Part shown: positions 1-12,060 of the stretch, in pieces | Layout of the letters: the number at the start of each line of letters is the position of its first letter | Position numbering within the stretch: position 1 is the first letter of the stretch | Assembly (NCBI GenBank): GCA_013398955.1 | Contig: VWPU01001227.1 | Span: forward strand, 1 to 64,000 | DNA: 64,000 bases | Direction: 5' to 3' | Source: Callaeas wilsoni | Taxonomy: Eukaryota; Chordata; Aves; Passeriformes; Callaeidae | Made by a program: the position numbers and the translations under genes | Notes under the pieces: generated by a model | Seen by the model: the letters and a program-made list of their open reading frames with translations, nothing else | Told to the model about the DNA's origin: nothing | The model's database searches: none

Positions 1-99
1 GCGGTGCGGGGCGGTGCGGGCGCAGCGGCCGGCCGGCAGCAGCAGCAGCATGTTTGCAGCGGGCGGCGGGACGCGCCCTGACTAACGCCCTTGTCAATG
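1..99 (+). other. TCF7L2: Candidate alternative first exon, donor after ATG at 97–99
   Basis: A good donor (ATG then GTAAGC) follows position 99. The exon's last three bases are an ATG, so splicing to the exon at 12401 (phase 0) would give Met followed directly by SNKVPVVQ. A separate ATG at 50 opens an 11-codon upstream ORF that stops at 83–85, out of frame. The context of the 97 ATG is weak (T at -3). The exon could equally be a noncoding leader, with translation starting further in. Confidence 0.4.
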
Positions 100-500
100 G
101 TAAGCGCTGCCGTGCGCGGCTCCCCGCGCCCCCGGCGCGCCCGGCTCCGCCGCCCTCGGGATGGGTGGGCAGGAACTTGCGGAGGGCTCTGACCTGTGGC
201 TGCGGCGGGAGCGCGATGGGACGCTGCGTCTCCCTGACGGGCTCCTGCCTCGGTAGGAACTTGCCGCGCTATTTTAATTTGGAAAGGCGTGAAATTTGTG
301 CGGGGGGTTTGTTTTGTCCTTCCCCCCACCCTCGACGTTAAACTAGCAGAGCAGTTTTTCCCTATCTTTTTTTTTTTTTTCCCCATCCCCTCAATGAGCA
401 GAGGGGATACATATTTAATTTTTTTTTTTATAAACTTTTTAGAAAATGCCAAGACACGCGTTTTCCTCTCTCTTCCCCTGAACACCCAACTTTGTTTTAG

Positions 501-586
501 CGCCCGTGGTCGCGGCTGTAGGAATGCGCGCAGGGAGCTGCAGCCCCGCTTGGTCTCTCCCTGCCCTCTGCGGTTGCAGTCTCATG
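501..586 (+). other. TCF7L2: Candidate alternative exon, donor after ATG at 584–586
   Basis: The donor ATG/GTAAGG follows 586, and a pyrimidine-rich stretch ends in TTTTAG at 500, so this may be an internal exon or part of a longer first exon. In the phase needed for the 12401 exon there is an upstream ATG at 524 with G at -3. It would add MRAGSCSPAWSLPALCGCSL before the exon's final Met. The frame is open back to a TGA at 479–481. This would make a truncated TCF7L2 without the β-catenin-binding region. Confidence 0.35.
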
Positions 587-2748
587 GTAAGGAGGGCTCG
601 GGGCGCGGAGGGCGCGGGGCAGGGGCTGCCTCCAGCAGGCCCCCCGCCCGCCTCCCGCCGCCCTCGGCCGCCCCACTCCGGGCTGCTCTTCCCTGACGGC
701 CCCGGGGAAGCGGCCACGGCCGGGGGAGAACTTGCATCCCGCAGGAGCTGGTTCTGGGGGGTGTTTGGGGGCGGGGGGCATGGGAATAGGGAGCTCCCGG
801 CGTCTCCATCCCATGTGCTGCGCATCTTTCGGGAAGAGCCGGCAATTCCGAATTTCCAGTTTCCTGTCCCGTTGGCTGCACTTTTCCAAGTTATTGTTGG
901 TAAATGGTGGGGAACTGTCCGTCAGCAGCCCCGGGAACCGCACGTGGGACAAAGGCAGCCGCTGGAGTGTGGTGGCTGCTGTGAATAGAGGGAGGGAAGG
1001 CAATTAGCTGCCGTGTTGTTGGGGCTTTTTACTTGTCAAACTGGAGTCTCGTTGCTTTTGTTATTGCCGTGTAAAGGGAAATCGTGGGGTTTTGTTTTGG
1101 TATTAAGGGCCTTAGAGGTTGCTGGCTGACACTGCACACGCGAAGGCCAGAGCAGTGCAGGAAGAGGACCAGGGACGGGGCTCCGGCGGACAGAGACTGC
1201 ACAGATTTTCCCCCGTTTACTTCTTCTGCTCCTCTTTCTTTTTTTTTCCCCGGGGCCTGAGTACCAGTTTGTGTTTCGTTGTTGTTTGTTATATTTTGTT
1301 TAGCCCGTGGCCCCCGCAGATTAAACTGCCGCTTAAAAGGCAAACTTGGATGCACTCAAGGTCTCCCTCCTTGAAACAGTTTTATTTTTAGCCCTGTATT
1401 TATTTGGTCCTGTTGTTTCACTCTTTGGGGGCGAGGGGGGAGAGAACTCGTTGGTGTGATCACCCAGATGTGCGTGCAGAAGACAAGTGTTTGCAACTGG
1501 TCTCCTCCAGTTCCTCGTCTGCAGCAGCGTCGGTCCCACATGGCGATCGCTCCCCGTGCGTGCAGCATCCATCAGCGTTAACAAATTTGCTTAGGAAGTG
1601 AGGAGAGGAACAACGCAGCCACCTTTTCCTAATTGTTTCCCGTTAAACCACCGTTTTTAGTTTTTGCCCTTGTTGCAGAGTAACTACTTTACAACTTCAG
1701 GGAAAAGGATAAAAAGGAGATGAGAGATTGACTCTTGGCAAACTCGGATGCCCGCGATAGCTGGCTCAGATTTAGGAAGTGGGCATCTTGCAATGCTCGT
1801 AGGCAAGAGCAAGGTGCAGGGCAGAAGGCTTTACCCTTGCTCGGTTCAGCAATGCTCTCAGGTACCCCTGTTAATTCTCATTTAGGAGCAGCTTGGGAAA
1901 ATACAGTAACCAGGGCGCTGTAACGTTATCTGTTTCAAAGTTCCTCTTGCATCCCTGTTGCAGTAGGTCAGTGTTTTACAGAAATATTAAATACTAAAGG
2001 AAAAGGGAGGAGGGGGAGAGAACAGAGCTAATGGTAAAGGTCTGCCAAATGTCACCTCAGTGTTACAATGACAAGAAAATACACTTTCCTTACGGCTCTC
2101 CCCCTAAGAAATTTGTTTTGAGGGATTTGACAATCTTGCAGATAAAGTGACTGCTTGCTACACTTAACTGATCATGCTCCCTCACGGCCGGCCGGCGTTT
2201 CCTCGCTGCACTTAGCAATACCTGCGCAACCTGGCTTGGAGTAGCATTGTCATTGATTTCCAAAGTAACTGCTTTTTAGTTCTTGTGAACAGACATACCT
2301 GTGTGTGGGGGGGAAAGTCTTTTCCCCACTCCCTGGAAGGATGATGGTAAAGTGCTATATTGGAAAAGACAGGAGGCTTCTCTAAATTTTGATAACCGCA
2401 GCCGACAATTTAGAAATAAGACACTTCTCACAGCCAACATGACAGTGGATTTTGAGCATTCAGAAAACACCAGGCCAAAAAACTGGAGACATCTTGATCT
2501 TTTAAGACAGCTTTTCCAGTACTTTAAGTGAAGGGGGGGAGTGGGGAAAGAAAAAGAGAGAGAAAAGCTGCAAGGAAAATAATACAAAGCCAGCACAATT
2601 GGCATCTAGACAGTAAAGAAAAAAAGTTTTTGAGGTTAACAGAAGGAAAGACAAAGCTGTTATGTACCCGAGGGATGCAATTTTAGTGGGAATGGAAGAT
2701 TTGAGTGGTAAAGGAGGAGCGCTTGCCTCTGGGTTCTCTCTCTTCCAG

Positions 2749-2784
2749 CAGTTCGGCTGCTGGCATCTCAATTTGAATTGCTGG
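2749..2784 (+). other. TCF7L2: Candidate 36-nt cassette microexon, phase 0
   Basis: A strong acceptor (pyrimidine run then TTCCAG, ending at 2748) and a strong donor (GTGAGT from 2785) enclose exactly 36 nt. The phase-0 frame is open and reads QFGCWHLNLNCW. Both neighbours, the upstream candidate first exons and the 12401 exon, are phase 0, so inclusion would keep frame. The acceptor is a CAGCAG tandem, so a 33-nt version is also possible. I do not recognise the peptide, and it may be a chance pairing of splice-like sites. Confidence 0.25.
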
Positions 2785-3049
2785 GTGAGTAGCACTTTCT
2801 GCGTGCGCGCTTTCCGTCTTGACCATTGAACTTCTGATGTGACTTCTCTCCCTCTCCTCCTCTCTCCCTCTCCTTCCCTTTCTTCCTGTGTGGAATCAAA
2901 AAAAAAGAAAGGGGGGGTTTGGGGGGAGCGTGAGAAATCAAGCAAGCATCTCCAGCTGTGACCTTTGTTAGCGATGTTGTTTTTATTTATTTATTTTATG
3001 GTAATCGTCTTTTTTAGTAGGGGGAAGCGCGACTTTTCGATGCCACTTA

Positions 3050-3482
3050 ATTTGACAGCAGTGGCGAGGAGCGAGCGGCAGAGCCGCTCTGTCGCGACAC
3101 AATGGTGCAGCGGGACAGTTGTTGCACTCCTCCTCTGTGCCCTTCCCTCTGCCCGGGTCCGGGCTTCGCTTGGGGGGCAGGAGGGGGAAAGGAATTTTTT
3201 CCTCGTGCATCCAGGGTGGGATCGGGGTGTGTTGGCGGGGCGGTGTTTCAGAGCCCGGTGTGCAGCAGGTTTCGGGGCTGATTGCTGCCTGCCGAACAAT
3301 GGTTCCCGGCGAGGGAGAAGTGTGTGCGCGTGTAGAGCCGCGTTCCATCCGCAGTCAGGCACTCACACAGTGACCATGACATCACTAGCTTTTCTTCTCT
3401 TTTTTTCCTTTGGGGCGGAGGGGGCCACTTCAAAGCTTTCTTCAGTTCAGTACGATATTTCCTAAACTCTGAAACCATGAAG
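3050..3482 (+). other. TCF7L2: Candidate alternative first exon with ATGAAG before a donor
   Basis: A second CpG-rich patch (3060–3370) leads into CTGAAACCATGAAG and then GTAAAA from 3483. ATG 3477 has A at -3 and is preceded by CC, the best start context of the three candidate first exons. Spliced to 12401 in phase 0 it gives Met-Lys followed by [15 protein letters not shown]-type site (TTCAAAG, 3429–3435) lies about 48 bp upstream of the ATG. The 5' limit shown is the edge of the CpG-rich patch, not a mapped start site. Confidence 0.45.
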
Positions 3483-6400
3483 GTAAAAATGTTTGGGTTT
3501 GGGGTTTTTTTCTTAATGGAAGAAAAGTTGGTTTGTAGCAGGGCACATACGTTACAGTTAAGGGGGTTTGGAGATGGAATGGTTTAACTCTTGTCATACA
3601 CGAAACGAGATTTTTTGTTTTAATTATTAAAAATAGTACATACTAGTATTTATTGGGTGCTTTTGATCCTGGGTTTGGTTGACAGTTAAATTTTCTAAAT
3701 TCTTCGGAAAGCTCAGCTGTAGTGTGAAAGATGAAAATTTTAGGGACACTGCCTAAGAATTATTTTACCCAGTGATAAAGGAATGTGAAAAATAAGACTG
3801 AACGCTGATAAATAGGAGATAACACATGTTTTAATACAGTGGATCTGTGTTTCCTGGCAGAAGTCCATGAGACTTTCTTTCTCTTATTATTATATATTAT
3901 AGAAAGTAAAGCTACCCCTCAGCCAGTTTTGTGTATTACCTGTACTTGTATACAGAAAATAGAAACTTATTGAAGAATTCTACAATGCATCACATTTTCA
4001 CTGGTGGTTTTGTGGAAGACTTGAGTTTTCTGCTGTTTCCTATGCTAACTCTGCCAGGCTTGCTTGCAGAGTCACTTGATCCAAGAGGAGGATTTCTACC
4101 ACTTCAGTACTCTGTGGTACCTTTGCCGGAGCAGCTTAGTTGATTAATTTGCCTTTTCTTGTATAAAACAAGGGGTAAAATTCTGTAATTCGTCTAAAAT
4201 TAATTAATCTAACAGGACAGTTATTTAGATGTTTCTTCTTTCACTGCATGTTGTTTACAAGACTGGTGGTGAGATCTCACAAACATTTTACCTTGGAAGA
4301 ATTTTTTTTACTGGGACATGGGGCGAAAGGCCCGACAGCACTGTGTAAATGTGCCTGTTACTTTTCTTCTGAAATACTTGCAAAGTGTTTCAGTGCATTT
4401 AATGTAACATTTTTACGGAAACATTTTTGAATTTATTCAGGAAATAATTGATCTGGACTTACTTAATAATTTCATCGCTAAATTGTTTTGTGCAGAGTAG
4501 AATGTTTTTAGCACATTAAAAGATGAAAAGAGTTTTTAGAGCCTTGTTATTTGTTAAGGGATTTAATATACGTTTGCTAGGTATATTGCGTATTGGTGTT
4601 GAGCACAGTCCGCTATAATTTGTGAATGCTGAGTTTTAAAAAGCTGTACTGAAAACTTGTCATCGTATCTTAAGGCATGTATGTGCATGATAGTTTTTAA
4701 ATAATGCTGTTATTACTGAAATTGCCAAGTACAAGAGGGTGTAGACATACATGCTAATTTTCTTTCATTTCTTGCAATTTTTTAACAGCCTCACATTCAC
4801 ATTCTTGCTATAGACAGAAATCACAGATACCCTGGTAAAAATCAGGAGCTATTTCTCCTACAGTATATGTCTGTCTAGTGCTGAAATAAGTGGTTTATAA
4901 GCAAGAATTAAAGCTATTTATAATGAGGCATTTCAGAGAATGTTGGGCAGTAAGTCAGATTGCATGACTAGGTATTCACACAAAAGCATGTAACAAGGTC
5001 TATCGGGGCAGTTCTAAGCACTATTTTGCTTATATTTGCTTTTCTTTCAGTTTCTTATCTTCTCTTAATTTTTGTGCTTCTGTTATTGCTCTGTGCCTCT
5101 CACCTTCCTACCCTATTTGTGTTCAGGATCGTTTCCCAGACCTGCTTTGGTTTCACCCATCTCTTTGCTTAGTGTTTGTGCATCCACACATTGTACTGGT
5201 ATGGCTTAACGAAAAGGTATTTTTCAGTTTTAGTGTAATATATGCCAAATGTTTCTGCTTTTTTGCCTTGTTAGACATGAATGAAGGCTTACCTGCTCTT
5301 TTAATTACTGTTTAGTAATTAAAATTAACTAAAGTATGCAAAGAAAGCACCAAGTATTTGTCACACTGGAGAAGAAACTGCCTCTCCTTTTGTAATGGAA
5401 GAAATAAATCTGGGCACTTTCTTACCTGAAACTTGAAGGGACTGAGCACTACCCTGTCCTCTTGGTATGGGAAAATCCACCTGTTGATCAAATCATCTCT
5501 GATTTTGATACTCAGTGTGAGGCTTGGCTGGATACATGCAGGCCACTGTTCTGGGCTATAGATGATGTAACTGGTGTCTGAATTCATATGCCAAGGTCAG
5601 GCAGAGCAGGTGAGCAGAGTGCTTTCTCTTTATCAGTGAAGCCTTAAGAGAATAAGTAAGTTAAAATCTGTCATAAATGTAATTCCAGTGTTGCTGAAGG
5701 ATCTCAAAATACACAGTTGTGTAGCAGGTGCATGTTTGGGTCTGACCTGACATTAGAGTAACACCACATTGTCCAAGACTGCAGCACTTAACTTCTATTT
5801 TAAACCCCAAGTTTCTTTCTTTTACTTAAAAAAAACCCCAAAGAAACCCACTGCAAATACCATAGCAATAAACTTACAGCCCTCAACAGCTTTGAAAGCA
5901 GAGTGTGAGCACACTTAATAATGTTTTACTACTAGTGTGTTTTATCCTCCTGCATCGGAACTAACAGGCGGTAATTAGATAGCTAAACCCCAGTCCTTCC
6001 CCTTGTACACTAGAGGATTTGGCGTATGCTAATTGTCACCAGATCATTTCACATAATTGCCTTTTGGCGAAATTAAGTGGAAATTTCCTGAACATCTTAA
6101 ATCCTCATTTCCCCACCCCCTCCCCTCAGTACCTTCGCTGCCTTACAGGAAGGATGTGGAAAAATGTCAAGCATGGTGGCTTAGCTCTCCAATATTCAGG
6201 GGACACTTCATCAGAGTTAGAGGGGGGAGAAAACCAAAACGATTCTTTTCATGAATGAATTGCTGGACACTTAGAGCCAGGAAGCTGATTTTGTTGTTTT
6301 GTCTGGAGAGACTGCTAATAGACCACGGGGTTTTTTTGGAAAGCCAGCAGTTCTTGCAGGAGCAGGTAGGCACTCCCTGGCCTGGGAAGTGGTCAGGGAG

Positions 6401-8350
6401 GGAAGGGGAAGAAACAGAAGATTGCAAAAGTGTGTGTGTGAGTGTGTGTGCGCGTGTATCCCCATTTTAATTTTTTTTAAAATTTATATAATAAGGGTAG
6501 GGCAGTGAGGGTTGTTGCAGGGTTTTTGGGGTTTTTTTTGTAAGGCTCTGCCTGGGGAGGGTATTGTCCCAGCACATGGTTGTCAGTGCTCCTGTCATCA
6601 TTTGTGTGAAGGAAGAAAATGAGCCCTTTTTTAGCAGGGCGAGTTGGGATTATCAATGGAGGCCTTGTCTCCCGCTACAATGGGCAGTTAGCTTAGGGCA
6701 GGACCTTAGGCAGGAATCAGCTACATTAAACTGAGAAAGGGCTCAGGCCACTGTGTCAGCCATAAAGGAGCAAGGGGAAGTAGTTTTCAGGAATGCTTAG
6801 TCAGGTGTGGAAGCATCCTTAAAAAAATAAACTGTGACTCCACTAGCTAAACAGGGCTGGGTAAAATTAAATCTTCAGGTTTTTTTCAGGAAATGCTTCA
6901 TCACTGGCATTGAATTTTTATACTTGGGAAGGGGATGGGTACCAAGTTACATATAGCTGGTGGGTTTGGTTGACTTTAGCATCTCAGTTAACCTAAATGG
7001 TTTGCAGTTTCCTTGGTGTAGTTTGGGGTGCCACCCAGAGTGGCTGCTGATGTGGGTGATCCCCCAGGGCTGCAGTGGTGCTTACTGATGCTCTGCTTTG
7101 GGTGGTGGTGACCCTGCTGGAAGTGGAAAAGTATTTCAATATTTGCAGCAGTATTTTGGGATTTGCCTATACTTGCAACCTAATTTCCTGATTTGTGTGG
7201 GACATCGGGGTGGTGAGGGGGTGAGTGTGGTGTAAGGATGTCATTCCTAGGCAGAATCAGGGAGAGATCAACCTTTAGAAAAAAATAAACTCCTTTTATG
7301 AGCATCTTTGGAGCTGCAGAGCAGTTTAGGAGCATCTGTTAGCATTTCACTGGCCACAGTTAGCATAACTGAAATAGCACGATGTGGAAAATACAGAGAA
7401 ACAGTTTATAAACCTATTTTTTAATGCGAAGTGGTGTTGAATGGTACTCCTTGCTAAGCCCAAGGAGCAACTCCAGGAGGGCCTGCTAATTCAAGACCAC
7501 TGTCGACCTGCATCCATCCTGGAGGAGGGGAAAAGGCTGACAAACCCTCTTCTGTGCCGCTTTTGTTTTATTGTATTAGGCTCATAAAAGCACTTTCAGG
7601 GCCCATCTTTCTTCAGCAGAAAAGGAGAGCAGTGGGGAAGAGGAGGACATGGCAAAAAGACAGGCGGAGCTCTAGCTCCATTTGTTTTCAGTGTCTCCTG
7701 ATTAATAGGTTTTAAGGAGGATAGTGAGCTCTCATTCCCCTGCTAGTGGAGGAAGGGGCCGGGGCTCTGGGGCTCTGGGTGCGAGTACCTGCTCGGTCCC
7801 TCCCGTGCCGCGCTCCCGGTCGCGGGTGGTTGAGGGGTGCCCGTGGGCTGCAGCACCTCCCTGCCTCTTTAAGGGCTTTAAGGACATTTGAAAGGCCACC
7901 CAGGTCAGGGAAGAGGGTGCAGCTACAGGGGCTGTGCTGACAGCTAGCGGAGTTTCAGGCTGGGTTGGTGCAGGAGCATCCATCCCCCTGCCTTGCCCTC
8001 GGATGCAGTGGAAAGGAGTCAGAGGCCGAAGGTTGTGGCCACTGCGATGCTGCCATAGCATGATGGCTTGTTTTCAGCCTGGGTGGCTTTTTGTGCAGAC
8101 CTGCCTTTACCAACCCCATGTTTTCCTGGCGAGGGCATCCTCTGGTGTCTCCGGCATGTTTTTCTCTAATTTGGAGTTGATACTGTGTTTTTATTACCAA
8201 AGCCAAACAAGCTATGAATTTGCAAACAGAAATTGCAGTAGTAAACTCTTCCTGTTTAGAGGTTGGTTTCTTTTTGTGTGCTCAACAATACAATGTTTCA
8301 TCTTGTGCAAGTCTTATGTTGCTTTCAGAGACTTAGGAACTATTGATTTA

Positions 8351-8383
8351 TACAGCATGTATTAACTTCTTCAATAAATGGGG
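8351..8383 (+). repeat. 33-nt direct repeat, copy 1
   Basis: This begins TACAGCATGTATTAACTTCT, contains AATAAA and ends in GGG. It is identical to 10172–10204, about 1.8 kb downstream, while the flanks of the two copies differ. It is not low-complexity sequence. Its origin is unknown. Confidence 0.8.
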
Positions 8384-10171
8384 AGTATTCATCAGTGGGG
8401 TGTATTAAATTGGGCTGTATACGCATAGAAGCATCTTTCATCCTGTTAATGAAATGTCCTTACCATGCAACAAAGACTAATACACAGCAATTTATACACA
8501 CAATCCCCTGCAGTTTAAATCTGAAGTTCAGATAGGGTTTTTTTGTTCCCTAAAGGCACCTATCAGAACTTAGTCTAAATGGATCTCAGTATTCCTCTCA
8601 AACATTTATCAGTCCAAAATTTGTTGTGCTTTTGGTGTGGGAATTTTTTTCGTTCTAGAGCTCCATTATTGTTTAAACTGATCTGTGTTTAAGCACTCCC
8701 AGAAGCATTTCAAATTCATATAGAGAGATTTAGTAGTAGAGCCCCTATGGGGACAATTTCCTTTGGTTTGCTTCAGGCAGCAGTTATCAAGAAAAGCAAA
8801 CTTCTCTTGTTTTTTTGCAATTCTTTACCGTGCCCTCTAACCCAGCATGTGAGACCTCAGCTTTCAGTGGAGAGGGGTGATTTATCAGCAGAGGACTTAG
8901 TGCTTGGTACAGCATCAGAGATGCTTGGGATTTCTTTAGAAATCTCCACTTGTTCCTGTCCTGTTACCACATGCCCTGATGCTAATCTGTGTGTGCCAGT
9001 GCAGCTCCCCTTCCTGTGCCTGATGGAGCCATAAATGGAGCTCTTCACTTGCCAGAGGAACCCCTGCATCTCACAATGGCTCTTAGCTTAGAACTGCCCT
9101 TGCTGAAGCACTCACAAATGTATATTGGAGAATATTGGCTTTTGCGGGGGGATGTCTGAAGGCACCTAATAGGTGTCTCCTATTGATGGCTTCTGTGGTT
9201 TACCTTTCATTGCCAGTGGATGGGGTTAGGACCACACTTGTTACTCAGGCAGAGCTCCCATTGACTTCGAAGGAAGATGCATCTGCAGGATTAATCCTGC
9301 TCTTTCCCAGACAGTGCTTTATTTTTCTCTTTTCCAAGGAAGCTTAGTTAACTTCAGGAACAGTACTTTTAAAGAGCAGCTTGTTTAGCATATTATGCAT
9401 GATTAGCTTGGCTTGCAAATTGTGTGTGCTGTTCTGAGGGGAGTTATGGTCTCTTTCCCCAGTGTGTGCTAAACAGTGCAAAACAGAATGGAAACCTGTC
9501 GCTGAGATGCAGATGCAGACTGACTCGCTGGGAAGTGGATCACACGCCTCTGTCCCAGAGAGCATATTTTTGAGCATGCATATGACAGTTTCTCCCTTTG
9601 CCCTGGTACATTCTTCCCCCGCCTCTGCCCCAGCATCATCTAAGTTGGCAAAAGAGTATCCTATCCTTGCACCTTTACATGAGTGGTCCATTTGAGTGCA
9701 TGGTAATCACGTAAATAAAAATTGCATACCAGGGGAAAAATTTGCAGACTTAAGGTTCAAGCTCTTAGTTGTTGATTTTTGTTTTTCCTTTTGCTTTTTA
9801 TTTGTCTCTGAAACATGTTAAGTAAAATACATCATATTTAGCAGTTGTTCTGTTTTGTGTAGATATTGCGGGCGGTCTTGGTATATCAAAGCAATGAGTG
9901 GTGGTTTCCCACAGCTTACATGTAACCCCCTATGGTACATCTGGCTTTGGTGGTGGAGCCATGTCAGTCCAGCTTTCCTCTCACGTGTTGTTTCTTGTTT
10001 GTCAGCTTAAGTCTGACCTTCTAATGCTATTCTATCACTTACTTATTTTTTTAACTAACCAGCTCCAGTTTCTACGAAAATAAGCCCTCCGTGGAAGACA
10101 GCTCTTAATGTCTGTCAGGGTCTGGGTGAGGTTAACAGTGATGTGAAGATAGAGTTGGGAGAGCACAAAGC

Positions 10172-10204
10172 TACAGCATGTATTAACTTCTTCAATAAAT
10201 GGGG
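10172..10204 (+). repeat. 33-nt direct repeat, copy 2
   Basis: Exact match to 8351–8383, with unrelated sequence on both sides. See the first copy. Confidence 0.8.
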
Positions 10205-11639
10205 CCGCACTATGGGTCACCTAACAGCAAGAGTTCACACAATTCTTGGCCAGAAAAAATAGCTCTTATTGGAAATGATCATTTTTGTGAACCTCATCAA
10301 CTGGTCATTTGGCTTATAATGTCATGTGTTGTTGAGTAGATGCCTGCTCCTTTGTATGGTGTGAAATACAATTTATTAGGTGAAGCCCTTGCCAAAGCTT
10401 TCAGTTACTTTCGGGCTGCTTAGGTTGATTCACTTGAAAGAGAACAGATTTTGGGTTAGAGCATCTCCTTTGGCTTTTTGAACTTGAAGAGCCAAATCCT
10501 CATAGCTCCTCTGATGTGAAACCATTATGTATCTGTGTGGCCAAAAGTTGTCCTTGGCTGTTCAGCTGGCAGAAGATCTGACCCACAGCCCAGCCAACAC
10601 AATGTGCTATAATTCATAGCACTGGCTGTCGTGACCACCCTCTATCCCACGTGGTGGCCACTTGACATGGGAATCCCCTGTGCCAAGTGCTTGATGGTAG
10701 AGAGGAATCATCCCATGTAAGGGTGGCAGAAAGAGATGAACATGGTGAAGAGCACAGGAGAAGTTGTGGGAAGCACAGGCACAGCTTTTGGCTTGCTTCT
10801 TTTGGATGCACACTTTTTTCTGCAGGTTATCAAAGCAGTGATCCCAAATAGCCACGTATGGCAGGGGCTGGGGCTGTGGGGGCCAAAGGGGCTTCACTTG
10901 GCCAAAGCACAATGGAGGGACTTCTTGTTTATTCAGGGAAGACAGATGTTTCTTTTCCTCCTTGCTCCCAGTTTGTCTTCCCTCTTCCTTCCCCACATTC
11001 TAGAAGCTCATCCCCAAAGAATAACTGAATTATTTTTGAAATGCTTTTAAGGGAAGCTCGGAGCATTGGAAGCAAGATCAGATAATAGCAATAGCTTGTC
11101 TAAGGTGGCATGGTGAGGGTGTGTGCATGGTGAATTTTTTTTTTTTTGTTTGGGGGTGCTGGGGAGTGGGCAGTGGGCTTGGAGCCATTCTGGAGCAGGA
11201 GGGTGAGCAGGAGAGTGCTGGCAGACCCTGAACAGCAGCGGCGCTGTCGTGGCCTCTGTGGTATCACTACTTTATTTTAATGTGATTCCTTTTACTTGAT
11301 GTTAATGCAAGTTGTTCCTTACTTAAAGTAATAAAAGGAAATGAAGACACATTCTAAAATGAAACCTGACTCTAATCCATTCATCATCTAATACCAGCCT
11401 CTTTATCTTTGCTGGTACCTAATCTGGTTAAATGTCCCTGTTGTAGGATTTTAGTGAAAATCCTCTATGGGGAATAGGGTTTTTTGCAATTGGATTACTC
11501 GCAGTAAATGGTCCAGCGGTTCACTTGTTTCAGCTTAATTTTTTCTTTGTGATCTTGTAAGGGTAAGTTACAGTTCAGCCTGCCTTTTTCTTTCATTCAT
11601 TCACTCCTTTTTTTAAATTTTTTTTTTTTTTGTTGTTGA

Positions 11640-12060
11640 GTAAAAGATTTTTTTTCCCCTCAGAGCTAGGAATGTGATGGGGAAAACCTCATGATATCTG
11701 CGTGATTATTCCCCATACAAGAGTGTTAATTTCAATGGCTTTATCTGGGGGGTTTTACCATTATTTATATAGCTGAATATTTTAGTAGCCTAATTAATCA
11801 GTATCCAGTTTCCATTTATTAGCGCTCTCTGATGAATTGATAATTAATCAGCTCTTCTAAAATAGATATATAAAATATGCAGGTGATCGCTTGTCAGCTT
11901 AATGCTTGCTGATGAAGGGAATACTCCAGCACTACAAAGGCTTTTTATCTGGAGTATTTGCAATGAGCAGTAAAATGCAGAACTGAGAGTGAGGACAGGA
12001 AGGGGAGAGGAAAAGACCTGCAGGTCAGTGAGCATTTGGGTCTCCTGCTAATTAAATGGG
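11640..12060. promoter_or_regulatory. TCF7L2: Candidate homeodomain-rich intronic enhancer
   Basis: This stretch is dense in TAAT cores and carries the 11-mer TAATTAATCAG twice (11791–11801 and 11841–11851), with starts exactly 50 bp apart. Such TAATTA clusters are typical of conserved developmental enhancers. It lies 350–750 bp upstream of the 12401 exon. No conservation data are available here, so function is inferred. Confidence 0.25.

Larger units (their letters stand above)
1..990. promoter_or_regulatory. TCF7L2: Intronic CpG-rich region, candidate internal promoter
   Basis: The sequence is strongly CpG-dense at 1–270 and 490–990, in contrast to the AT-rich introns that follow. It has no TATA box that I can point to. 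An internal promoter in intron 5 that makes dominant-negative Tcf7l2 is known in mouse (Vax2-dependent), and this island sits in what should be the same intron. Whether it is the same promoter is inference. The left edge is cut by the window, so the full island is not visible. Confidence 0.55.

Noticed and set aside
54..1007. Several 90–170-codon open frames on both strands at the window start
   Set aside because: CpG-rich sequence gives few stops. The frames overlap on both strands and cross the donor sites. Only the short parts ending in ATG before a donor are informative.
7740..8060. GC-rich patch that might be another CpG-island promoter
   Set aside because: Short, modest in CpG, and with no in-phase ATG-donor arrangement or other promoter feature.
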